From Paractinoplanes lichenicola (GTDB taxonomy: Bacteria; Actinomycetota; Actinomycetes; Mycobacteriales; Micromonosporaceae), in contig NZ_JAENHO010000016.1 of NCBI RefSeq assembly GCF_016785085.1, positions 1 to 64,000 of the forward strand: a stretch of 64,000 nt of DNA, written 5' to 3'. Made by a program: the position numbers and the translations under genes. The first letter of the stretch is position 1. The number at the start of each line of letters is the position of its first letter. Shown here one piece after another: positions 25,662 through 33,575 of the stretch. The notes below the pieces were generated by a model. It made no database searches, was not told where the DNA came from, and saw nothing but the letters and a program-made list of their open reading frames with translations.

Positions 25662-27117
25662 AGAAGACCGCGGACTCCACCGCCCGTTTCCAGTTCGCGT
25701 GCTCGAATGCGCGCCGGTCCGCGTCCATGCCCGGTCGCCAGCGGCCCGCCGAGTGCCGGTTGTGCTGCAGGTCGCGCAGATCCGACCAGTAGCCGACGGC
25801 CAGCCCGGCCGCGTAGGCCGCACCCACCGACACGGTTTCGGCGACCATCGGGCGCACCACCGGCACGTCCAGGAAGTCGGCGATGATCTGCATCAGCAGG
25901 TTGTCGGCAGTCATCCCGCCGTCGACGTTGAGGGCGGTCAGCGCCAGCCCCGAGTCCGCGTTCATCGCGTCGACCACGTCGCGCGTCTGCCATCCGGTGG
26001 CTTCGAGCACCGCCCGGGCGAGATGACCCTTGGTGATGTACGACGTGAGGCCCACGATCACTCCGCGTGCCTCGCTCTCCCAGTACGGCGCGTACAGGCC
26101 CGAGAACGCGGGCACGATGTAGCACCCGCCGTTGTCGCCGACCGTGCCCGCCAGCGTCTCGATCTCCGAGGCAGTGCCGATCAGACCGAGCCCGTCGCGC
26201 ACCCACTGCACGAGCGAGCCCGCGATGGCGATCGACCCTTCGAGCGCGTACGCCACCTCGCCCGACCCGATCTGGTAACCCACCGTGGTGATGAGCCCGT
26301 GACTCGACCGCACCGGTGCGGAGCCCGTGTTCATCAGCAGAAAACCGCCGGTCCCGTACGTGCATTTGGTGTCACCGGGCGCGAAGCAGGTCTGCCCGAA
26401 CAGCGCCGCCTGCTGGTCGCCGAGCACGCCGGCGATCGGCACCCCGGGAAACGCCTCCCCGTAGACTTCGGACGACGACCGGATCTCGGGCAGCATCGCC
26501 CGCGGAATGTCGAAAATGTCCAAAAGATCTGGGTCCCACGAGAGTGTTGCCAAATCCATCAGCATGGTCCGGCTGGCGTTCGTGACATCGGTCAGATGCT
26601 TGCCGCCGGTCAAATTCCAGATCAACCAGCTGTCCATCGTCCCGAACAGCACCTCGCCCCGAGCCGCCCGCGAACGAAGGCCGGCCACGTTGTCGAGCAG
26701 CCACTTCACCTTCGTGGCCGAGAAATACGTCGCCAGCGGCAGCCCGGTCCGTTCCCGAATGAACGAGCCGTCGAGCCCGTCAAGCATCGACGAGGTGCGG
26801 GTGTCCTGCCAGACGATGGCCGGGGCCACGGGCGTACCGGAAGCCTTGTCCCAGACCACGACGGTCTCGCGCTGGTTGGCGATGCCGATCGCGGCCACCT
26901 GCGCCGGCCCGATGCCCGCCTCGCGCATCGCCCGCTTGATCAGGCGCTGCACGTCCCGCCAGATGCGCGCGGCGTCGTGCTCGACCCAGCCCGGCCGCGG
27001 ATACGACTGGGTGTGCTCGCCGCGCACCACCGAGACCACTGTCGCGCGCCGATCGAACAGGATGCAGCGCGACGACGTGGTGCCCTGGTCGATCGCCAGG
27101 ACGTAGCGCTCGCTCAC
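25645..27117 (-). CDS. glpK: Glycerol kinase, first copy
   Basis: Encodes 490 residues. FGGY-family kinase: phosphate loop AIDQGTTSSR, NQRETVVVWDK, catalytic region YGTGGFLLMNTG, and second signature NVDGGMTADNLLMQIIADFL. Converts glycerol and ATP to glycerol 3-phosphate. GTG 27117 overlaps the stop of the upstream IclR gene by 4 bp, so regulator and kinase form one operon. Closely related to the second copy transcribed the other way. Confidence 0.93.
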   Translation of the reverse strand: MSERYVLAIDQGTTSSRCILFDRRATVVSVVRGEHTQSYPRPGWVEHDAARIWRDVQRLIKRAMREAGIGPAQVAAIGIANQRETVVVWDKASGTPVAPAIVWQDTRTSSMLDGLDGSFIRERTGLPLATYFSATKVKWLLDNVAGLRSRAARGEVLFGTMDSWLIWNLTGGKHLTDVTNASRTMLMDLATLSWDPDLLDIFDIPRAMLPEIRSSSEVYGEAFPGVPIAGVLGDQQAALFGQTCFAPGDTKCTYGTGGFLLMNTGSAPVRSSHGLITTVGYQIGSGEVAYALEGSIAIAGSLVQWVRDGLGLIGTASEIETLAGTVGDNGGCYIVPAFSGLYAPYWESEARGVIVGLTSYITKGHLARAVLEATGWQTRDVVDAMNADSGLALTALNVDGGMTADNLLMQIIADFLDVPVVRPMVAETVSVGAAYAAGLAVGYWSDLRDLQHNRHSAGRWRPGMDADRRAFEHANWKRAVESAVFFSRRP

Positions 27118-27878
27118 GATCCGGCCAGGTCGCGCGTGATCGCCCGGGCGGTCGCGGTGACGTGCTCGACCAGCGCCGGCCGGGCCTGGCGTCGGGTGTC
27201 GCACAGCCGCTCGACCGGCCCCGAGACGCCGATCGCGCCCACCACCAGGCCGCCGAAGCTGCGTACGGGGGCCGCTATCCCGGCCCGGCCGGCCTCCCAC
27301 TCCTCGACCGACAGGCTCCACCCCCGCTCGCGGGTCTCGGTCAGCGACCGCGCGAGATCCCGGGGCAAAGTCAAGGTCCTTCGCGTGTACGCCTCCAGGC
27401 CCGCCCGCACCGCGACCTCGACAGCCGGGGCGTTGTAGGCCAGCAGCACCTTCCCGAGCGCGGTGGCGTGCGGCGGCAGCAGGTGACCGGTGTCGAGCGA
27501 CTGCACCGAGTCGTCCGGCCGGAACACGTGGTGCACCACCACCACGTGGCCGTCGCGCAGGGCGCCGATGCGCACTTCCTCGCCGCCGCGGGCGGCCAGC
27601 GCGTCGGCCCAGTTGAGCGCGCGCCCGCGCAGCTCGTTCAGGTCGAGCCCGTCCTCGCCCAGCTCGAGTAACCCGCGCCCGAGCCGATAACGCGCGGTCC
27701 GGGTGTCCTGCTCGACGAAGCCGACGTGCTCGAGCGTGCGCAGGATGCTGTGCGCGGTCGACTTGGGCAGGTCGAGCGCGTCGGCGATCTCCTTGACCCG
27801 CAGCCGCCCCGCCGCGAGCAACCGCAGCACGGCCGACGACCGCTCTATCGACTGGATCAAGCCCGGCACGTGCGACAT
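27114..27878 (-). CDS. IclR-family regulator of glycerol catabolism
   Basis: Encodes 254 residues. Winged helix 5-65 (SSAVLRLLAAGRLRVKEIAD, then ALDLPKSTAHSILRTLEHVG) and IclR effector domain 80-250 (HATALGKVLLAY, APVRSFGGLVVGAIGVSGP). Related to GylR, the glycerol regulator of Streptomyces. ATG 27878 is used; the codon lies in the middle of a 19-bp palindrome, which implies autoregulation. Coupled to the downstream glycerol kinase. Confidence 0.92.
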   Translation of the reverse strand: MSHVPGLIQSIERSSAVLRLLAAGRLRVKEIADALDLPKSTAHSILRTLEHVGFVEQDTRTARYRLGRGLLELGEDGLDLNELRGRALNWADALAARGGEEVRIGALRDGHVVVVHHVFRPDDSVQSLDTGHLLPPHATALGKVLLAYNAPAVEVAVRAGLEAYTRRTLTLPRDLARSLTETRERGWSLSVEEWEAGRAGIAAPVRSFGGLVVGAIGVSGPVERLCDTRRQARPALVEHVTATARAITRDLAGS

Positions 27879-27887
27879 TGTCGCACG
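27869..27887. promoter_or_regulatory. 19-bp palindrome, probable IclR/GylR operator
   Basis: CGTGCGACATTGTCGCACG is a perfect inverted repeat with 9-bp arms and one central base. It covers the IclR start codon and lies directly upstream of the -35 box of the divergent glycerol kinase promoter. Occupancy would block the regulator gene while sitting at about -52 of the kinase promoter. Confidence 0.75.
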
Positions 27888-27894
27888 CAGCCCG

Positions 27895-27923
27895 TTGTCG
27901 ACCCCGCCGAACCTTCCTAACTT
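27895..27923 (+). promoter_or_regulatory. Promoter of the glpK-glpD operon
   Basis: TTGTCG (27895-27900) and TAACTT (27918-27923) are separated by 17 bp. The expected start of transcription, about 7 nt later, falls at or next to the ATG at 27931, and no Shine-Dalgarno sequence is visible, so the message may be leaderless. Confidence 0.5.
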
Positions 27924-27930
27924 CGAGCAC

Positions 27931-29391
27931 ATGAAGCAGTTCGTCGGCGCGATCGATCAGGGCACGACCAGCACCCGCTTCATGATCTTCGATCGGTCTG
28001 GGGCCGAGATCGGCCGGCACCAGCTCGAGCACCGGCAGCTCTTCCCGGCGTCGGGCTGGGTCGAGCACGACGCCACCGAGATCTGGGAGAACACCCGCAA
28101 GACGATCGACGCGGCCCTCACCGGCGCCGGGCTCGTGCCGTCCGACCTGGCCGCGATCGGCCTGACCAACCAGCGCGAGACCGTCGTCGTCTGGGACAAA
28201 GCTTCCGGTACGCCCGTGGCCCCGGCGATCGTCTGGCAGGACACCCGGACCGCGCCTCTGCTGGACGCGCTCGACGGTTCGTTGATCCTTTCGCGTACGG
28301 GGTTGCCGCTCGCGACGTACTTCTCGGCGACCAAAGTGAAGTGGCTGCTTGATCGCTCTCCTGAGCTGCGGGCGCGTGCCGCTCGCGGCGAGGTGTTGTT
28401 CGGGACGATGGACAGCTGGTTGATCTGGAACTTGACCGGCAAGCACCTGACTGACGTGACCAACGCCAGCCGCACGATGCTGATGAACCTCGACACCCTT
28501 GACTGGGATCCCGACCTACTCGCGCACTTCGACATCCCGCGGGCGATGCTGCCGGAGATCCGGTCGTCGGCCGAGGTCTACGGCGAGGCGTTCCCCGGGG
28601 TGCCCATCGCCGCGGCGATCGGCGACCAGCAGGCGGCGCTGTTCGGGCAGACCTGCTTCGCGCCCGGTGACGCCAAATGCACGTACGGGACCGGCGGTTT
28701 TCTGCTGATGAACACGGGGACCGAGCCGGTGCGGTCGAGCCACGGGCTGATCACCACGGTCGCCTATCGCTTCGGCGACGAGAAGCCCGTGTACGCCCTG
28801 GAGGGCTCGATCGCGGCGGCCGGCGCGGCGGTGCAGTGGCTGCGCGACCAGCTCGGCATCCTCGACTCGGCGGCGGACAGCGAAACCCTGGCCGGCCAGG
28901 TCGAGGACAGCGCGGGTGTCTACTTCGTACCGGCGTTCTCGGGCCTGTTCGCGCCCTACTGGCGGCCGGACGCCCGCGGCGCGATCGTCGGGCTGTCCCG
29001 CTTTCACACCGCCGCGCACATCACCCGGGCCGCGCTCGAAGCCATCTGCTATCAGACCCGCGACGTGGTCGAGGCGATGGCGCAGGACAGCGGCACGGCG
29101 CTCGACCGGCTGCGTGTCGACGGCGGAGTCACGGCCAACGAGCTCTGCATGCAACTTCAGGCGGACATCCTCGGCGTCCCGGTCAGCCGGCCCGCCGTCG
29201 CCGAGACCACCGCGCTCGGGGCCGCGTACGCCGCGGGTCTGGCCGTTGGTTTCTGGGAGTCCGTGGACGACTTGCGCGCCAACTGGCGGGAAGACCGGCG
29301 CTGGCAGCCGACCTGGACCGCGGAGCGGCGCGCCTCCGACTACGCGAACTGGAAGCGCGCCGTCGACCGAACCCTCGACTGGATCATGTGA
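27931..29391 (+). CDS. glpK: Glycerol kinase, second copy
   Basis: Encodes 486 residues with all FGGY kinase motifs: AIDQGTTSTR, NQRETVVVWDK, TYGTGGFLLMNTG, RVDGGVTANELCMQLQADIL. The same reaction as the first copy is expected. Long stretches are identical in protein to the first copy (QRETVVVWDKASGTPVAPA, YFSATKVKWLLD), so they are paralogues. It is followed by GlpD after 13 bp and divergent from the IclR gene. Confidence 0.93.
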   Translation: MKQFVGAIDQGTTSTRFMIFDRSGAEIGRHQLEHRQLFPASGWVEHDATEIWENTRKTIDAALTGAGLVPSDLAAIGLTNQRETVVVWDKASGTPVAPAIVWQDTRTAPLLDALDGSLILSRTGLPLATYFSATKVKWLLDRSPELRARAARGEVLFGTMDSWLIWNLTGKHLTDVTNASRTMLMNLDTLDWDPDLLAHFDIPRAMLPEIRSSAEVYGEAFPGVPIAAAIGDQQAALFGQTCFAPGDAKCTYGTGGFLLMNTGTEPVRSSHGLITTVAYRFGDEKPVYALEGSIAAAGAAVQWLRDQLGILDSAADSETLAGQVEDSAGVYFVPAFSGLFAPYWRPDARGAIVGLSRFHTAAHITRAALEAICYQTRDVVEAMAQDSGTALDRLRVDGGVTANELCMQLQADILGVPVSRPAVAETTALGAAYAAGLAVGFWESVDDLRANWREDRRWQPTWTAERRASDYANWKRAVDRTLDWIM

Positions 29392-29404
29392 GATGGGGAC
29401 CTTC

Positions 29405-31126
29405 ATGCAAACCGGACTGATCTCGCCACAGGCGCGGGCCGACGCACTGACCGCCATGTCGGGCGACGAGCTGGACGTGCTGGTCATCGGGGCCGGCGTG
29501 GTGGGTGCGGGCTCGGCGCTCGACGCGGCCACCCGCGGCCTCAACGTCGGACTGCTCGAGGCTCGCGACTTCGCCAGCGGCACCTCCAGCCGATCCAGCA
29601 AACTGATCCACGGCGGGCTGCGCTACCTCGAGATGCTCGACTTCTCACTGGTGCGCGAGGCGCTGCGCGAGCGCGGACTCCTCATCCAGCGGCTCGCACC
29701 CCACCTCGTACGGCCGGTGCCTTTCCTTTACCCCCTGCGGCATCGTGCTTGGGAGCGCCTGTACGCCGGGGCCGGTGTCGCCCTGTACGACGTGCTCGCG
29801 CTCAGCGGCTGGGGGGCCGGGCTGCCGCGGCACCGCCACCTCACCAAGACCGAGGCGATGAAGGCGTTCCCGTCGCTGCGCCCCGACTCGCTCGTCGGCG
29901 CGATCCGCTACTACGACGCGCAGGTCGACGACGCCCGGCACACCATGTTCCTGGTGCGCACGGCCACCGCGTACGGGGCCAAGGTCGCCGCCCGCACCGA
30001 GGTGATCGGCTTCCTGCGCGCGGACGACCGGGTCGTCGGCGTCCGCGCCCGCGACCTCGAAACCGGCCGCGAGCTGGAGATCCGGGCCAAGGTCGTGATC
30101 AACGCGACCGGCGTGTGGACCGGCGACAGCCAGGCGCTGCTGGCCGGCCTCGCACCTCAGTTCGGCGTCACCGCCAGCAAGGGCATCCACCTGGTCGTGC
30201 CGCGCGACCGCATCTCCGGCGGCACCGGCATGATCCTGCGGACGGCGTCGAGTGTCCTGTTCGTCATCCCGTGGGACCGCCACTGGATCATCGGGACGAC
30301 CGACACCGCGTGGACCCTCGACAAGGCTCACCCGTCCGCCTCCGGCCGCGACGTCGACTACCTGCTGACCGAGGTCAACAAGGCCCTCGCCACCCCGCTG
30401 ACCAGGGACGACGTGCAAGGCGTGTACGCCGGCCTGCGCCCCCTGCTGTCGGCCGCGGCCTCGTCGACGGCCAAGCTGTCCCGCGAGCACGCCGTGGGGA
30501 CGCCGGTGCCCGGCCTGATCGTGGTGGCCGGCGGCAAATACACGACATACCGGGTGATGGCCAAGGACGCCGTGGACGCGGCCGCCCTTCAGCTGAACAC
30601 TCCGGTGCCGCCGTCGTGCACCGACCAGGTGCCGCTGCTCGGGGCCGTGGGCTACAAGGCGGCCTGGAACCGCCGCGCCACGCTGGCCCGCCAGGCCGGC
30701 CTGCAGGTGGCCCAGGTCGAACACCTGCTCCGCCGCTACGGCACCCTGGTCGACGAGGTGCTGGCGCTGGTGGTCTCCGACCCGGCCCTGGCCGCAGCGG
30801 TGCCGGGTGCGCCCGATTACCTGATGGCGGAACTGCTGTACGCGGTCACGCACGAGGGCGCCCGCCACCTCGAGGACGTCCTGACCCGCCGTACGCGGAT
30901 CTCCATCGAGACCCCCGACCGCGGCATCACAGCCGCCCGCGCCGCCGCGCCGCTGCTGGCCTCGGCGCTGGGCTGGGCAGGCGCGGAAACGGCCCGCGAG
31001 CTGGCCGCCTACGAATCACGGGTAGCCGCCGAACTGGCCGCCCAACAACAACCGGACGACGAAAGCGCCGACGCCACCCGCCGCGACGCCCTGGAAGCAG
31101 TGCCGCTGACGCCGACGGCGGTCTGA
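29405..31126 (+). CDS. glpD: Aerobic glycerol-3-phosphate dehydrogenase
   Basis: Encodes 573 residues. N-terminal FAD-binding fold VLVIGAGVVGAGSALDAATR with E at the end of the second strand, GlpD signature SRSSKLIHGGLRYLE, and C-terminal helical domain from about residue 420. Oxidises glycerol 3-phosphate to dihydroxyacetone phosphate at the membrane and passes electrons to quinone. ATG 29405 is preferred over ATG 29393 because TGGGGA lies 5 nt before it. Operon with glycerol kinase. Confidence 0.94.
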   Translation: MQTGLISPQARADALTAMSGDELDVLVIGAGVVGAGSALDAATRGLNVGLLEARDFASGTSSRSSKLIHGGLRYLEMLDFSLVREALRERGLLIQRLAPHLVRPVPFLYPLRHRAWERLYAGAGVALYDVLALSGWGAGLPRHRHLTKTEAMKAFPSLRPDSLVGAIRYYDAQVDDARHTMFLVRTATAYGAKVAARTEVIGFLRADDRVVGVRARDLETGRELEIRAKVVINATGVWTGDSQALLAGLAPQFGVTASKGIHLVVPRDRISGGTGMILRTASSVLFVIPWDRHWIIGTTDTAWTLDKAHPSASGRDVDYLLTEVNKALATPLTRDDVQGVYAGLRPLLSAAASSTAKLSREHAVGTPVPGLIVVAGGKYTTYRVMAKDAVDAAALQLNTPVPPSCTDQVPLLGAVGYKAAWNRRATLARQAGLQVAQVEHLLRRYGTLVDEVLALVVSDPALAAAVPGAPDYLMAELLYAVTHEGARHLEDVLTRRTRISIETPDRGITAARAAAPLLASALGWAGAETARELAAYESRVAAELAAQQQPDDESADATRRDALEAVPLTPTAV

Positions 31127-31141
31127 CCACCTCTGGCCCGA

Positions 31142-31182
31142 GCCTCGGCGTCCGTTGCGAATCCGCGCCAGGATGCCGAGGC
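31142..31182 (+). terminator. Hairpin at the end of the glycerol operon
   Basis: GCCTCGGC (31142-31149) pairs with GCCGAGGC (31175-31182); the stem continues as TCC/GGA after one mismatch. It lies between convergent glpD and the toxin gene. No long T run follows, so efficiency is uncertain. Confidence 0.5.
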
Positions 31183-31200
31183 CCCGTTACAACCGTGCGG

Positions 31201-31764
31201 CTAGCGCCTCGCCTCGAGCCAATTGACTGCCTTCTCGGCAGAAACCTGATGGCTTTCGGGCACCTCGGTGAGTCGTGCTGCGATGACGGCTGTGTCGACG
31301 AGTCCGGCGTCGAGCAACGCCGCTACGAAATTGCGGTCCTTCTCGCGGAGAGCGCACAGCTTGGCCACGCACAAGTCCTCTTTGTCGAGGCACCATCCGG
31401 TGTATTGGGGGTTTCCGGAGATCGCGGCGGTGTTGGCGTTCTGAACCTTGACTAGTCGATCGCGCCAGCCTGTCGGCAGGACCGCAGTCTCCAAATCCAC
31501 ACCGTCGATGCTGAAGCCGTGCCGGTCCTCGAACGGCGACCATTCACCGGCGACGCCTTCGATCAGATCCGCGAGCCTCGCGGTCTCGACGTTGCTCTCG
31601 GCGAGCGGAAGGATGTCGATCTCGGCCGACATGGTCGCTTCAGCCGGGAGCTCATCCTCGGTGAAGGACCCGAGGATGGATTGCGAGCCGACCACAACGA
31701 CGGCGTCGTGGCCGATGATCTGACAGGCCGTGCGGATCGCGTGTTCGAGTTGATCGCGTCGCAT
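31201..31764 (-). CDS. AbiEii-like / DUF6036-type nucleotidyltransferase (probable toxin)
   Basis: Encodes 187 residues. The nucleotidyltransferase signature is VVVGSQSILG followed by SAEIDILPL (G-S...E-x-D), then a helical tail with DLCVAKLCALREKDRNFVAALL as in AbiEii-type toxins. Its start shares one base with the stop of the XRE gene upstream, the usual antitoxin-toxin arrangement. DNA here looks visibly less GC-rich than flanking genes, suggesting acquisition. Such enzymes add nucleotides to tRNA or proteins to stop growth; the target here is unknown. Confidence 0.8.
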   Translation of the reverse strand: MRRDQLEHAIRTACQIIGHDAVVVVGSQSILGSFTEDELPAEATMSAEIDILPLAESNVETARLADLIEGVAGEWSPFEDRHGFSIDGVDLETAVLPTGWRDRLVKVQNANTAAISGNPQYTGWCLDKEDLCVAKLCALREKDRNFVAALLDAGLVDTAVIAARLTEVPESHQVSAEKAVNWLEARR

Positions 31765-32282
31765 CAGCTCACCAGCCCCAGGGCCTCGGACCGTTCTCCC
31801 TGGGAGAGCAGGCCTCGCAGAGGTGATACTTCGCGCATCTCGACCGAATCGGCGTCGAGTCCGGTCATCACGCGGTGCAGACGGGACACATCGCCGGATT
31901 CGATCAGGTGCTCCCAGCGGTCGAGGTTTCGCAAGTGAGGTTGCCCGCGGTTGACCTCACGGAGGTGAATCAGATTGCGCAGCATGGTCGGCCGCCATTC
32001 GTCCAGCGTCTCCGACGTCAGATGACTTGACAGCCGGCGGTGAAGTTCCCAGGAGCGGCGCGACGAACGACTGAGTTCTGGTCGGAAAGGCCGCCGTACG
32101 ACTTCCAGGCGATAACCCATGCATGAAAGCAGCCGGTCGAGCATGTCGTCGCTCAGGTGGCCGCGTCCGGAGATGTATTGGCTGATGCTTGGCTGACGTA
32201 CCCCGCTGATCCGGGACAGCTCGGACTGCGTGATGCCGACCTCCAGCATCACCTCGCGCAGGATCGAGCCGCGATCGGTCAC
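31764..32282 (-). CDS. XRE-type antitoxin/regulator
   Basis: Encodes 172 residues from a GTG. Helix-turn-helix about 8-60: VGITQSELSRISGVRQPSIS QYISGRG. The C-terminal 110 residues are helical (LHRRLSSHLTSETLDEWRP), probably the part that neutralises the toxin. First gene of the pair, coupled to the toxin by TGATG. The start codon lies only 6 nt after a TATAGT box, so translation is probably leaderless. Confidence 0.82.
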   Translation of the reverse strand: MTDRGSILREVMLEVGITQSELSRISGVRQPSISQYISGRGHLSDDMLDRLLSCMGYRLEVVRRPFRPELSRSSRRSWELHRRLSSHLTSETLDEWRPTMLRNLIHLREVNRGQPHLRNLDRWEHLIESGDVSRLHRVMTGLDADSVEMREVSPLRGLLSQGERSEALGLVS

Positions 32283-32288
32283 CTCTCA

Positions 32289-32294
32289 ACTATA
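32289..32294 (-). promoter_or_regulatory. -10 box of the toxin-antitoxin operon
   Basis: On the minus strand TATAGT ends 6 nt before the GTG start of the antitoxin, inside an AT-rich patch. GAGAG directly touches the GTG and cannot act as a normally spaced ribosome site. No good -35 element is seen. Confidence 0.4.
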
Positions 32295-32304
32295 GCAAAA
32301 ACTA

Positions 32305-32515
32305 CTATGGCTCCATGGAGTGGCGGGTTTTGGGGTCGAAGGGGCCGTCGCGGGCGTAGTACTTGGCCAGGGATATGGCTGATCTTTCGTAACGTTGGCG
32401 AGGCCGGCACCTCGGCGTTGTCCACCATGAGCAGCGCGTTGCCGATCGCGTCGCCCGGGTTGGTGAGTGCGATGTCGTAGTCGCCCGGCGGGCCCGCCAC
32501 CGTGCCGGGCGACGG
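32305..32515 (-). pseudogene. Relic of an unrecognised gene
   Basis: On the minus strand one frame reads GDYDIALTNPGDAIGNALLM then VDNAEVPA; near 32400 a shift to another frame continues RYERSAISLAKYYARDGPFD then PKTRHSMEP and a TAG stop at 32305. Both halves look like real protein with actinobacterial codon use. The 5' part is missing (in-frame stop upstream). It abuts the toxin-antitoxin promoter. Family not recognised. Confidence 0.45.
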
Positions 32516-32531
32516 TCATTCGGGGCGCGGC

Positions 32532-33467
32532 CTATTGCGGGGGACGTTCAGCTATTGAGTTCAGCCGCCGGCGTCGTTTGGTGGCCTCGGCTGACCGGCG
32601 GGTGTGGCCGTTGGCGTCGTCGAGCACTGTGGCCTGCTGTTCCAGCTCGGTCAGCAGGTCGCGGGCCGTTGCCAAGTCGTGCCGGTCGAGTGCTACGTCG
32701 GTCGCGCTGCGCAGGGCGAAGAAGGCCGCGTACGGGGAACCGAGGCGCTCGGCGAGTTCAAGGTAGCGGGTCGCGGTGACGGTGGCGGCCTCGTGCTCGC
32801 GGGCGGCTCGATGCGCGGCCACCAGCACGTGCAGGGGCAGACGGAGCGCCTCGTCACCCAGGGCTTCCGATTCCCGTACGGCGGCAGTGGCGTGCCGGAC
32901 GGCGGCGGGCGGATAGTGGCGGCTCAGCGCGCAGTTGGCCAGCCCGACGTGTGCCTTGTAACGACCGGCCGCGCCCGAATCAGGGTCCTCGAGGACCGCG
33001 CGGAAATGCGGGACGGCGTCGTAGTGCCGCCCGGCCGCGAGCAGGATGTCGCCCAGCCGGTAGCGCAGGGTCGCCAGCGTCGTGCCGGGCGCCCCCGGGA
33101 CGTAGGCCGCCAGCGCCTCCTCGGCGGCCGCGCTCGCCTCGTCCCATTCGGCCAGCTCACGGTGGGTGGCCGCGCGTTGGATGAGCAGCCCGCTGCGCCA
33201 CTCGGGGTGACCGATCGACTCGAGGTAGCGGTCGGCCGCGTCGAGCACCGGGAACAGTGAGCGCAGCGGGACACCGGCGAAACGCGCCGACTCGACCCAG
33301 TGCATGTGGGCCGTGGCCACCTCCCACGCCTGGCGGGTCGAGCCCTCGGCCGCCCGGGCCAGCACGCGCGTGTAGCAGGCGAGGGCCCCGCCGTGATCAC
33401 CGGCGCCGGTCAGTGCCGCGCCCTGGGCGAGCAGGGCCCGGACGTCGGGTTCGGTGCTGGTGTTCAC
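32532..33467 (-). CDS. TPR-repeat protein
   Basis: Encodes 311 residues from a GTG. At least six helix-pair repeats of the TPR type, for example GDHGGALACYTRVLARAAEG, EWDEASAAAEEALAAYVPGA and GRHYDAVPHFRAVLEDPDSG. No catalytic domain or membrane segment; a cytoplasmic scaffold or a degenerate regulator without its helix-turn-helix. Divergent from sthA. Confidence 0.75.
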   Translation of the reverse strand: MNTSTEPDVRALLAQGAALTGAGDHGGALACYTRVLARAAEGSTRQAWEVATAHMHWVESARFAGVPLRSLFPVLDAADRYLESIGHPEWRSGLLIQRAATHRELAEWDEASAAAEEALAAYVPGAPGTTLATLRYRLGDILLAAGRHYDAVPHFRAVLEDPDSGAAGRYKAHVGLANCALSRHYPPAAVRHATAAVRESEALGDEALRLPLHVLVAAHRAAREHEAATVTATRYLELAERLGSPYAAFFALRSATDVALDRHDLATARDLLTELEQQATVLDDANGHTRRSAEATKRRRRLNSIAERPPQ

Positions 33468-33575
33468 GATGCCAGTGTGAACCCAAGTGGCGTCCGACGG
33501 CCGGAGGTAAATAGACCATGAAAAAAGAATCGGACTCGGTGGACCGATCGGCCCGGCACTGCGACGCTAAGCATT

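Noticed and set aside
25699..27438. A 579-codon plus-strand frame opposite the first glycerol kinase
   Set aside because: Antisense shadow of a clear FGGY kinase; no family features.
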